Assembly: GCF_001998865.1 (NCBI RefSeq)
Contig: NZ_CP019607.1
Coordinates: 62,001 to 126,000, forward strand
Direction: 5' to 3'
Length of the DNA: 64,000 nucleotides
Source of the DNA: Tessaracoccus flavescens
GTDB lineage: Bacteria > Actinomycetota > Actinomycetes > Propionibacteriales > Propionibacteriaceae
A program made the translations under genes and the position numbers. The notes below the pieces were generated by a model that was not told where the DNA came from, searched no databases, and worked only from the letters and a program-made list of their open reading frames with translations. Each line of letters opens with the position of its first letter. Within the stretch, counting starts at the first letter, position 1. Of this stretch, positions 38,604 to 46,438 are shown piece by piece.

Positions 38604-38639
38604 TGACGGGAGGCGCACGCTGTGGCGCGCCTCCCGTCA
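38604..38639 (-). terminator. Intercistronic hairpin between lipoprotein and permease genes
   Basis: TGACGGGAGGCGC and GCGCCTCCCGTCA are perfect 13-base arms around a 10-base loop, 13 bases past the lipoprotein stop. Such hairpins commonly reduce read-through and protect the upstream mRNA, so the binding protein is made in excess over the permeases. Confidence 0.75.
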
Positions 38640-38652
38640 GTCAGGTGGAGCG

Positions 38653-39951
38653 TCAGCCCTGAGCGGCGACCTGCGCCTCGATCTGTTCGAGCAGTGCGGC
38701 GGGATCTTCAGTGCCGACCTTGTAGGCCGAGCCCTGGAGCGCGGTCTGGAGCGCGTCCCACGAGGAGTTGCCGACGGGGAGGAACTTCACGATGCTGAGC
38801 GCCTCCAGGAAGCCCTTCTCGTTGTCGGTGGTGGCGTCAGCCTTCGCCTTCTCGATCTGCGAGGTGGTCACCGGCAGCAGCTTGGTGCCCTTGTACCAGC
38901 CCTCGTACATCTCGTCGGAGTACATCAGGTCGAGGAACGCACCGGTGGCGGCCTTGCGGTCGGCGTCGTCGTTGTTGAACGCGATGATGAAGTCGGTCAC
39001 GCCGGTGGCGACGCCGTCGCCGCCGTCCTTGTCCGGCACCGGTGCGAGCGCGACCTTGACGCCCTTCGCCTCGGAGTCGGCGACAATCTGCGAGTGGCCG
39101 ACGATCATGCCGAGCTTGCCGGCCTGCATCACGTTGGCGACGTCCTGGCGGTTGTCCTCCAGCCTCGGCTGGGTCAGGCCGTCGGCGTGGAACTTCTTCA
39201 TCTGGGTGAAGGCCTCGACGGCCTCCGGGGTGTTGGCGACCAGCTTCTCACCGTCGACCCAGGTGCCTCCAGCGCCCCAGAGCCACAGCGACGACTCGAC
39301 CTGCGCCTCTTCGTTGCCCAGCGGCATGCCGTAGCCGACGACGCCGTCACCGAGGGCGACGAGCTTCTTCGCTGCGTCCTCCATCTCGGCCCAGCTCTTC
39401 GGCGGCGCGGCGATGCCCGCCTTCTCGAAGAGGTCGGTGTTGTAGATCAGCATGCGGGCCGAGGCGATGTCGGGGGCCGCCCACTGGGTGCCGTCGGCGC
39501 CGACGCCGTTGGCAAGCAGCGAGGGTTCGATGGTGGCGATGGTCTCGGCGCTCATCACCTCGTCGATCGGGTACAGCAGGTCGGCATCGGCCGAGCCGGC
39601 GAAGGCGTTGTCGTTGAGGATGTCCGGGTAGTCGCCGGCCTGGATGCGGGCGGAGATCTTCTCTGTGAAGCCCTCCCAACCCTCGATCTGGAGATCGACC
39701 TCAACCTTGGGGTAGGTCTCGTTGAACTTGTCGATGATCTTCTGCCAGTCGGCCTGCGACGAATCGGAGTACGACGGGGCGAGGATGCTGATCTTGGTCT
39801 CGAGGTTCGTCGGATCGACCGCCGCCGGGGTGTCGCCGCCTGCGCTGGTGGCGCCGTTCGTGGGGTCGCCCGAGCCGTTGTTGCCACAGGCGGAGAGCGC
39901 GAAGACGCCGACGATGGCGGCCGCGCTGAGCTTCAGGACACGCTTGTTCAC
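38653..39951 (-). CDS. Sugar ABC transporter substrate-binding lipoprotein
   Basis: 432 aa, GTG start after AAGGAAG. Signal peptide VLKLSAAAIVGVFALSAC, lipid on Cys22, followed by a Gly/Ser/Asn-rich linker. Family 1 (MalE/UgpB-like) solute-binding protein: VDLQIEGWEGFTEKISARIQ, PDILNDNAFAG, WLWGAGGTWVDGEKL. First gene of the operon. Which sugar it binds cannot be told; the operator type suggests an oligosaccharide and a LacI regulator. Confidence 0.92.
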   Translation of the reverse strand: MNKRVLKLSAAAIVGVFALSACGNNGSGDPTNGATSAGGDTPAAVDPTNLETKISILAPSYSDSSQADWQKIIDKFNETYPKVEVDLQIEGWEGFTEKISARIQAGDYPDILNDNAFAGSADADLLYPIDEVMSAETIATIEPSLLANGVGADGTQWAAPDIASARMLIYNTDLFEKAGIAAPPKSWAEMEDAAKKLVALGDGVVGYGMPLGNEEAQVESSLWLWGAGGTWVDGEKLVANTPEAVEAFTQMKKFHADGLTQPRLEDNRQDVANVMQAGKLGMIVGHSQIVADSEAKGVKVALAPVPDKDGGDGVATGVTDFIIAFNNDDADRKAATGAFLDLMYSDEMYEGWYKGTKLLPVTTSQIEKAKADATTDNEKGFLEALSIVKFLPVGNSSWDALQTALQGSAYKVGTEDPAALLEQIEAQVAAQG

Positions 39952-40026
39952 GTGTGCTTCCTTCCTTCAGGTCAAGGACAGCCAGAAATGGCTGATGCGG
40001 AGATATTAGAAAGCGGTGGGGCTTTT

Positions 40027-40041
40027 TGGGAACCTTCCCCA
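40027..40041. promoter_or_regulatory. LacI-type operator upstream of the sugar ABC operon
   Basis: TGGGAACCTTCCCCA is a near-perfect palindrome of the class used by actinobacterial LacI regulators of oligosaccharide uptake (CebR/MalR-like), extended by T- and A-runs on both sides. It is 76 bp upstream of the lipoprotein gene. Confidence 0.6.
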
Positions 40042-40048
40042 AAACGTC

Positions 40049-40064
40049 GTAACCGAATAGTTAC
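40049..40064. promoter_or_regulatory. Second inverted repeat, GTAAC-N6-GTTAC
   Basis: Perfect 5-base arms next to the LacI-type operator. May be a second operator half-site or part of the promoter; no regulator is assigned. Confidence 0.35.
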
Positions 40065-40078
40065 TGAAGCTGCTCGTT

Positions 40079-40097
40079 CGCGCAGAAAGTCTGCGCG
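40079..40097. terminator. Hairpin between era and the sugar operon promoter
   Basis: CGCGCAGA and TCTGCGCG pair perfectly around AAG, followed by TTTA on the plus strand. It may insulate the sugar operon promoter from transcription through era. Confidence 0.45.
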
Positions 40098-40140
40098 TTT
40101 ACGCTCGACGGGGACCATCAGGCCAAGTGGCCGCGCAGAG

Positions 40141-40168
40141 GAAACGCTCACCGTACGGTGAGCGTTTC
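40141..40168. terminator. 28-base perfect palindrome after era
   Basis: GAAACGCTCACCGT and its exact complement ACGGTGAGCGTTTC are directly joined, with no loop, four bases beyond the era stop. As RNA it forms a strong hairpin with a U-containing end (GUUUC), so terminator is the likely role; as DNA it could also bind a dimeric protein. Confidence 0.65.
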
Positions 40169-40171
40169 GGG

Positions 40172-41095
40172 TCAGAATCCGAGCCGGTTGAGGTACTTCG
40201 CGTCGCGCTGCCACTCCTTGAGCACCTTCACGTGAAGGTTCAGGTGGACGCGCGTCCCGAGCAGTCGGTTGATCTGTTCGCGGGCGTTGGTTCCGATCTC
40301 GCGGAGCCGCGCGCCCTTGTGGCCGATGATGATCCCCTTCTGCGACTCGCGCTCGACCACGATGGAGGCGAAGACGTCGGTCAGCGGCTTGTCCTCAGGT
40401 CGGTCGGGCCTCGGCAGGATCTCGTCGATGGTGACCGCGATGGAGTGCGGAAGCTCGTCGCGGACCCCCTCGAGCGCCGCCTCGCGGATGAGCTCCGCGA
40501 TCAGGGTCTCGGTCGGCTCGTCGGTGATCTCGCCGTCCGGGTAGTACATGGGGCCCTCGGGCAGGAGGTTGATCAGCTTCTCCCGCACGAGGGCGACGTT
40601 GTCTCCGGAGGTGGCGGAGCAGGGAATCACCTCGGCCCACTCGATGCCGAGTTCCTCCGCGACAGCGGCCACGTCCACGAGGTGCGAGAGCTGTCGCTCC
40701 TTGCTGACGAGGTCGGTCTTGGTGGCGAGCGCCACCAAGATCGGTCGACGCTCGAGCTTTGCCAACTCCTGAATGATGAACTTGTCGCCGGGACCGATCC
40801 GCTGGTCGCACGGCAGGCAGACGCCGACCACGTCGACCTCTGCCCAGGTCTCGAAGACCAGGTCGTTGAGCCGCTGTCCGAGCAGCGTGCGCGGCCGGTG
40901 CAGCCCGGGGGTGTCGATCAGGACCAGTTGGCCCTCAGGCTCCGTGATGATGCCGCGCACGACGTGGCGGGTCGTCTGGGGCTTGCTCGAGGCGATGGCG
41001 ATCTTCTGGCCGACGAGCGCGTTGGTCAGGGTCGACTTGCCCGCATTGGGGCGGCCGACGAAACAGGCGAACCCGGAATGGAACTGCTCAGTCAT
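40172..41095 (-). CDS. era: Ribosome-assembly GTPase Era
   Basis: About 307 aa. G1 GRPNAGKST, G2/switch region KPQTTRHVVRG, G3 DTPG, G4 TKTD, and a C-terminal KH domain with GIIIGHKGARLREIGT. Binds 16S rRNA 3' end during 30S assembly. Its ATG overlaps the end of the CNNM gene by eight bases. Placed with ybeY and phoH upstream, the classical order. Confidence 0.96.
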   Translation of the reverse strand: MTEQFHSGFACFVGRPNAGKSTLTNALVGQKIAIASSKPQTTRHVVRGIITEPEGQLVLIDTPGLHRPRTLLGQRLNDLVFETWAEVDVVGVCLPCDQRIGPGDKFIIQELAKLERRPILVALATKTDLVSKERQLSHLVDVAAVAEELGIEWAEVIPCSATSGDNVALVREKLINLLPEGPMYYPDGEITDEPTETLIAELIREAALEGVRDELPHSIAVTIDEILPRPDRPEDKPLTDVFASIVVERESQKGIIIGHKGARLREIGTNAREQINRLLGTRVHLNLHVKVLKEWQRDAKYLNRLGF

Positions 41096-42404
41096 CGTGG
41101 GATTCCCCTTCGTGGTGATGGTGCTCGGCGAGCTCCTCGTCGCTGAGTTGGCGGACGAGGACGGTGCCGATCTGGTGGCGCCGTCCGATCGCACGGTCGG
41201 CGATCAGTTCGATGTTGCCGTAGACGGTGCGCGATCCGGGGATCGGCACGAGGTTCAGCTGCTTTGCCATGAGGCCTCCGACCGTCTCGACGTCGTCGTC
41301 GTCGATGTCGAGGTCGAACAGCGCCCCGAGCTCGTCAAGCGGCAACCGCGAGGAGACGCGGTAGCGCCCCTCCCCCAGCTCAGCGACGGCCGGGGCGTCT
41401 TGGTCGTACTCGTCGACGATCTCGCCCACGATCTCCTCGAGGATGTCCTCGATCGTGGCGAGCCCTGCCGTGCCGCCGAACTCGTCGACCACGATCACGA
41501 GGTGGGAGTGGCTGAGCTGCATGTCATGCAGGAGTTCGCTGACCGGCTTCGAGTCCGGGCAGAAGGCTGCCGGTCGCATCAGGTCGGCGACCCGCTCCTG
41601 CCGTTCGGCGTCCGGGAAGTCGTAGATCCGCTTGGTGACGTCCTTCAGATAGACCACCCCGAGCACGTCGTCGAGGTTCTGGCCGATCACCGGGATCCGG
41701 GAGAACCCGGAGCGCAGCGCGAGCGACAGGAGCTGGCGCAGCGTCCTGTCCTGGGGGATGTAGACCATGTCCGTGCGCGGAACCATGACCTCCTTGACGA
41801 TCGTGTCGCCGAGCTCGAACACCGAGTGGATCATCTTCGACTCGCCAGCCTCGATCAGCTCATTCGCCTCGGCCATGTCGACGAGGTCGCGCAGCTCGGC
41901 CTCCGTCGCAAAGGGTCCGTCGGTGTAGCCACGCCCTGGCGTCAACGCGTTGCCGATCAGGATCATCAGCTGCGCGACGGGGCCGAGCACCGTGGTCAGA
42001 GCGCTGATCAGCGGGCCGAACATGCGCAGCGTGCGTTCGGGGTTCTGCCTGCCGAGGGTGCGCGGTGCGACACCCCACAGGATGAAGGAGATGGTCAGCA
42101 TGATGGCGATCGTGACGAGCGCCCGTGTCCAGTCGGCATCGAACTGGGTGAACATGACGATGGAGGCGACCACGATGGACGCGGTCTCCAGCGCCATCCT
42201 GGTGAACATGACGGCGTTGATCGACGGGGCTGGATCCTGGGCGATCAGACGGATCCGCTCGGCCCCACGCTCCCCCTGCTCAACCATGCGCTCGGCTCTG
42301 GACCTGGTGATGACGCTGAGTGCCGTCTCCGCGGCGGCCAGGAGCGAGGCTCCGATGGCGCACAGGAGCGCGACACCTAGCTCAATCCACTCGGACTGGG
42401 ACAC
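41088..42404 (-). CDS. CNNM/CorC-family membrane transporter (DUF21-CBS-CorC_HlyC)
   Basis: 438 aa. Three to four hydrophobic segments in the first 160 residues (DUF21), then a CBS pair (VMVPRTDMVYIPQD, FSRIPVIGQNLDDVLGVVYL), then a CorC/HlyC domain (YRVSSRLPLDELGALFDLDI). The C-terminal end is His/Glu-rich (EEELAEHHHHEGESHDD-like), unusual for the family. Probably Mg2+ or Co2+ efflux. Between the amino-acid permease gene and era. Confidence 0.9.
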   Translation of the reverse strand: MSQSEWIELGVALLCAIGASLLAAAETALSVITRSRAERMVEQGERGAERIRLIAQDPAPSINAVMFTRMALETASIVVASIVMFTQFDADWTRALVTIAIMLTISFILWGVAPRTLGRQNPERTLRMFGPLISALTTVLGPVAQLMILIGNALTPGRGYTDGPFATEAELRDLVDMAEANELIEAGESKMIHSVFELGDTIVKEVMVPRTDMVYIPQDRTLRQLLSLALRSGFSRIPVIGQNLDDVLGVVYLKDVTKRIYDFPDAERQERVADLMRPAAFCPDSKPVSELLHDMQLSHSHLVIVVDEFGGTAGLATIEDILEEIVGEIVDEYDQDAPAVAELGEGRYRVSSRLPLDELGALFDLDIDDDDVETVGGLMAKQLNLVPIPGSRTVYGNIELIADRAIGRRHQIGTVLVRQLSDEELAEHHHHEGESHDD

Positions 42405-42453
42405 GGGAACCGATCAACTCGCTTGACTCGACGAACAGTAATCTCGCGGAATT

Positions 42454-43695
42454 CTACCGCAGTGCGCGCCTGCTGAGCAGGCGCCACAGGACGCCGACCG
42501 CGAGCACGATCAGCCCACCGACGACCGATCCGATGGGGAGGGTCGCCGCGAGCACGAGGCACAGGAGGGCGCCGAGCACCTGCCACGCCTTCGGGTAGCG
42601 CCGCTCGCCGTCGTCCTGGGTGAAGGCCGACACGTTGGCTACGAGGTAGTACAACAGCACCGCGAACGACGAGAACCCGATCGCGCCCCGGAGGTCGGCG
42701 ACCAGCACGATCACCGTCAACACGACGCCGAGGGTGAGCTCCACGCGATGCGGGACCTTCGTGCGGGGATGGGTGACGGCGAACCAGCGCGGGAGGTCGC
42801 CCTCGCGCGCCATGGCGAGCCAGGTTCGGCCGATGCCGGAGAGCAGCCCGAGCAGTGCCCCGGCGATGGCAGCCGATGCACCGACCGTCAGCACGATCCG
42901 CGCCACGGGGTGCGACTCGACGAGCGCCGTCAGCGGAGCACTCATCGAGGCGAGCGCGCCAGGACCGATCAGCAGCAGGAGGCTTGCGGCCACGACCGCA
43001 TAGATGACGAGCGCGATCGCCAGCGCTGCGAGGATGGCGCGGGGGATGGTGCGGCGGGGCTCGCGCACCTCTTCACCCATGGTGGCGACCCGGGCGTACC
43101 CGGCGAACGCGAAGAAGAGAAGACCGGCACCCTGCAGCACCCCGTAGGCGCCGCCCATCGGCCCATCGCCCCACCCGAAGGACGCCGACTTCGGGCCGTC
43201 CGCGAACCCGACGGCGAGAGCGGCCGTGATGCCCGCGAGGGCGAGCACCGCGAAGATCTTGGCGAGCAGCGCGGTGCGGGTGACGCCTAGGCAGTTGATC
43301 AGCACCAGCCCCCACATGATCGCGATGCCGACGGGGCGCAGCAACGGTTCGGGCACGAGGTAGGCGGCGAAGGCGAGCGACATGGCCGCGCACGAGGCCG
43401 TCTTGCCGATCACGAAGCTCCAGCCCGCCAGGTAGCCGGGCCAGTGTCCGAGCCGTTGACGGCCGTACACGTAGGTGCCGCCGGCCTGCGGATACTGGGC
43501 GGCCAACTGGGCGGAACTCGAGGCGTTGCACCATGCCACGACGGCGGCGAGCACGAGGGCGAGCGGTAGCAGCGAGCCTGCGGCGGCGGTGGCGGGTCCC
43601 CACACGACGAACACTCCGGCCCCGACCATGGACGCGACGCCGATCGCGATGGCGTCCCAGGTGCCGAGGCTGCGGCTCAGCTGCGAGGTGGTCAC
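42454..43695 (-). CDS. APC-family amino acid permease
   Basis: 413 aa, about 12 hydrophobic segments. GTWDAIAIGVASMVGAGVFV is the family start with the substrate-binding G-S/A-G-I/V-F type loop; PQAGGTYVYGRQRLG and GLLFFAFAGYARVATMGEEV are further family blocks. The GTG start overlaps the ybeY stop (GTGA, 43692-43695). An amino-acid permease inside the phoH-ybeY-CNNM-era cluster is an uncommon insertion; substrate unknown. Confidence 0.88.
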   Translation of the reverse strand: MTTSQLSRSLGTWDAIAIGVASMVGAGVFVVWGPATAAAGSLLPLALVLAAVVAWCNASSSAQLAAQYPQAGGTYVYGRQRLGHWPGYLAGWSFVIGKTASCAAMSLAFAAYLVPEPLLRPVGIAIMWGLVLINCLGVTRTALLAKIFAVLALAGITAALAVGFADGPKSASFGWGDGPMGGAYGVLQGAGLLFFAFAGYARVATMGEEVREPRRTIPRAILAALAIALVIYAVVAASLLLLIGPGALASMSAPLTALVESHPVARIVLTVGASAAIAGALLGLLSGIGRTWLAMAREGDLPRWFAVTHPRTKVPHRVELTLGVVLTVIVLVADLRGAIGFSSFAVLLYYLVANVSAFTQDDGERRYPKAWQVLGALLCLVLAATLPIGSVVGGLIVLAVGVLWRLLSRRALR

Positions 43696-44159
43696 GGTGC
43701 CGATCGGGTGGTGCGCGCCATCTCCCAGCCTGCGATGATCCGGTCGTTGAGGGCGAACATGACCGCCTTCTCCTCCGGTTCGGCATGATCGTGGCCGAGC
43801 AGGTGCAGCAGGCCGTGGATCAAGAGGTACTCGATCTCGGCGTCCGGCTCCCGCCCGTTCTCGACCGACTGGCGCGAGGTGACCTGCGGGCAGATCACGA
43901 TGTCACCCAGCAGCCCCATCGGGGGCTCCTCGTCGTCGGCGGGCGAGCGGAGCTCGTCCATCGGGAAGCTCATCACGTCGGTCGGCCCGGGAAGGTCCAT
44001 GAACCGCTCGTGGTACTGCGTCATCGTCTCCTCGTCGACCAGCACGATGGAGAGGTCTGCCTGAGGATGGATGCGCAGCTGGTCGAGCGCGTAGCGCGAC
44101 AGTGCAACGAGTCCGAGTTCGTCGGCCTCGATGCCGGACTCGTTGTTGATGTCGATCAC
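43692..44159 (-). CDS. ybeY: Endoribonuclease YbeY (16S rRNA maturation)
   Basis: 155 aa. Zinc motif HGLLHLLGHDH near residue 115 (H-x3-H-x5-H) and MSFPMDE are diagnostic. ATGA overlap with phoH upstream and GTGA overlap with the permease downstream. Works in 16S 3'-end processing and 70S quality control, next to Era. Confidence 0.95.
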   Translation of the reverse strand: MIDINNESGIEADELGLVALSRYALDQLRIHPQADLSIVLVDEETMTQYHERFMDLPGPTDVMSFPMDELRSPADDEEPPMGLLGDIVICPQVTSRQSVENGREPDAEIEYLLIHGLLHLLGHDHAEPEEKAVMFALNDRIIAGWEMARTTRSAP

Positions 44160-45139
44160 CGCTGCGTCCTCCGGTCCTGGTTGAGGCTCTCGAACTGGTC
44201 GTACGCGGCAACGATACGGCCAACCAGTTTGTGGCGCACCACGTCACGGGCGGTCAGATTGCAGAACGCGATGTCGTCGAGCCCCTCGAGCACCTGCTGC
44301 ACCCCTCGCAGGCCCGACTTGATGCCACCGGGCAGGTCGATCTGGGTGACGTCTCCGGTCACGACCACCTTCGAGCCGAAGCCGAGTCGGGTGAGGAACA
44401 TCTTCATCTGTTCCATCGAGGTGTTCTGCGCCTCGTCGAGGATGATGAAGGCGTCGTTGAGGGTGCGGCCACGCATGTAGGCGAGCGGGGCAACCTCGAC
44501 GGTGCCCGAGGTCAGCAGCTTCGGCACCGAGTCGGCGTCGACCATGTCGTGCAGCGCGTCGTAGAGAGGACGCAGATACGGGTCGATCTTGTCGTTGAGG
44601 GTTCCTGGGAGGAAGCCGAGCCGCTCCCCCGCCTCGATGGCGGGTCGGGTGAGGATGATCCGGCTGACCTGCTTTGCCTGCAGCGCCTGCACGGCCTTCG
44701 CCATGGCGAGGTAGGTCTTACCCGTGCCTGCAGGACCGATTCCGAAGACGACCGTGTGGCGGTCGATGGCGTCGACGTAGCGCTTCTGGTTGAGCGTCTT
44801 CGGCCGGACGGTCTTGCCGCGCGAGGAGACGATGTTCTGGGTGAGGATCTCCGACGCGGCAGCGGTCGGGTCCTCGCTCATCTGGATCACGCGCTCGACA
44901 GTCTCGCCGGTCAGGCCCTGTCCGGTGCGCAGGATGGTGATGAGTTCGCCGAGTACCTCGGCGGCCTTCGCGACATCGGCAGCCTCACCCGAGAGGGTGA
45001 TCCGTGCGCCCCGCACGTGCAGGTCGGCCTGGAGCTGCTCTTCGAGGATCCGCAGGAAGTCGTCGCGGGGTCCGAGCAGGTTGATCATGTCGATCGATGC
45101 GGGAACCGCGACGGTGCGGCTTGCGGGCTGCTGGTCCAA
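44156..45139 (-). CDS. phoH: PhoH-like ATPase
   Basis: About 327 aa. Walker A GIGPAGTGKTYLA, Walker B FIILDEAQN, and MRGRTLNDAF, LTRLGFGSKVVVTGDVTQID. The TTG at 45139 has no ribosome site, whereas a CTG five codons upstream (45154, reading L/M-T-S-N-P) has AAGGA six bases before it; a CTG start is therefore possible. In the ybeY cluster the protein is thought to take part in RNA metabolism. Confidence 0.93.
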   Translation of the reverse strand: MDQQPASRTVAVPASIDMINLLGPRDDFLRILEEQLQADLHVRGARITLSGEAADVAKAAEVLGELITILRTGQGLTGETVERVIQMSEDPTAAASEILTQNIVSSRGKTVRPKTLNQKRYVDAIDRHTVVFGIGPAGTGKTYLAMAKAVQALQAKQVSRIILTRPAIEAGERLGFLPGTLNDKIDPYLRPLYDALHDMVDADSVPKLLTSGTVEVAPLAYMRGRTLNDAFIILDEAQNTSMEQMKMFLTRLGFGSKVVVTGDVTQIDLPGGIKSGLRGVQQVLEGLDDIAFCNLTARDVVRHKLVGRIVAAYDQFESLNQDRRTQR

Positions 45140-45227
45140 CGGGTTGCTAGTCAGGGTGTGTCCTTGTGGGTCGAGGGCCGCGTCTCACGGCCGCGAACCA
45201 GGCAAGTCTACCGCCCTTGTGGAGGGG

Positions 45228-45656
45228 TCAGTCGAGGACGCCGTCCTCGTCCTCGTCGTCGGAGATGATGTGCATCGCCGCCTCCTCGGCGCTCGCCGCG
45301 CCACCGCTGATGCCGACGTCGACGCCGAGCGTGTCCTCCCGGCCGCTGCCCTGCACGGACATCAACCGCCCGGCCCGCTCGCCGCCCACCTGCCGGTTCT
45401 CACCGTTGGGGTTCCAGTTCGCCTGGGACGCAGGCCGCTCGGGTTCCTCCTGCTTCATCCGCATCTCGATGGTCTCGCCCTGGCGCATCTCGGCAGGGGT
45501 GTTGCCGAACCCCTGGCCGGGCGACCAGTTGTCCGGGGCGATGTAGCCCTCGTCCAGGACATCCTTGACTCCCCTGTTGATGAGCGAGTCATCGGGCTGC
45601 AACTGGTCGAGCTGCTCGGAGTCCTCCGGGACTGCTTCGTTCTGCAACTCGTCCAT
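45228..45656 (-). CDS. DUF5709 domain-containing protein
   Basis: 142 aa, acidic. DDSLINRGVKDVLDEGYIAP, TPAEMRQGETIEMRMKQEEP and VDVGISGGAASAEEAAMHII are the family blocks. No membrane part. Function unknown; often found beside core genes in actinobacteria. Divergent from the queuosine transporter gene, 80 bp apart. Confidence 0.85.
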   Translation of the reverse strand: MDELQNEAVPEDSEQLDQLQPDDSLINRGVKDVLDEGYIAPDNWSPGQGFGNTPAEMRQGETIEMRMKQEEPERPASQANWNPNGENRQVGGERAGRLMSVQGSGREDTLGVDVGISGGAASAEEAAMHIISDDEDEDGVLD

Positions 45657-45736
45657 GCACAGATCTTGCCACCACAGGGCCGCGCGCGAGCCACAACGCG
45701 CGGGACTGCCTCTCTCCGGCCGCGTAGACTGCCCCG

Positions 45737-46438
45737 GTGCCAAGCAGTCAGTCCCCCCACCCCCGGTTCGCCGAGCGACCCCGCGGCGTCTACGACGTCG
45801 TGGTCGCGCTGTTCTGCTGCCTGCTGCTGATCTCGAACGTCGCCGCGGTCAAGCTGATCCAGTTCGGGCCCGAGGTCGACCTGTTCGGCTTTCCTGTGCT
45901 GCCGATCATCACCGACGGGGGCGCGCTGCTGTTCCCCCTCACCTACGTGCTGGGAGACGTGCTCGCGGAGGTCTACGGCTGGCGCGGAGCGCGGCGCGCT
46001 ATCGCGATCGGTTTCGCGACCTCGGTCGTCGCGTCGCTGACCTTCCTTGTCGTCGGCGCGGCTCCCCCTGCCGCGGACTGGCCGAACCAGGAGGCCTTCG
46101 TCGCGGTGCTCGGGTTCGTCCCGCGGATCGTAGTCGCGTCGCTGCTCGGATACGCGGTCGGCCAACTGCTCAACGCCTGGGTGCTCGTCCGGTTGAAGCG
46201 GCGCACGAAGGAGGGCTCGCTGTGGGCGCGGCTGCTCGGTTCGACGCTGGTCGGTGAGGCTGCCGACACGACAATCTTCTGCGTCGTGGCCTTCGCAGGC
46301 ATCATCACCGGAGGGACGCTGCTCAACTACGTCATCGTCGGCTATGTCTACAAGGTGGCGATCGAGGCGCTGTTCCTGCCCGTCACGTACCAGGTGATCC
46401 GGATGGTCAAGCGCCGCGAACCCAGTTACGCCGAGTAG
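45737..46438 (+). CDS. Queuosine precursor transporter (YhhQ/DUF165)
   Basis: 233 aa, six hydrophobic segments. ISNVAAVKLIQFG at the start, LLFPLTYVLGDVLAEVYGWR and GEAADTTIFCVVAFAG are the YhhQ family blocks. Imports queuine-type precursors. GTG start. It converges on tgt with a 13-bp overlap of the 3' ends, so transporter and enzyme of the salvage pathway sit together. Confidence 0.93.
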   Translation: MPSSQSPHPRFAERPRGVYDVVVALFCCLLLISNVAAVKLIQFGPEVDLFGFPVLPIITDGGALLFPLTYVLGDVLAEVYGWRGARRAIAIGFATSVVASLTFLVVGAAPPAADWPNQEAFVAVLGFVPRIVVASLLGYAVGQLLNAWVLVRLKRRTKEGSLWARLLGSTLVGEAADTTIFCVVAFAGIITGGTLLNYVIVGYVYKVAIEALFLPVTYQVIRMVKRREPSYAE

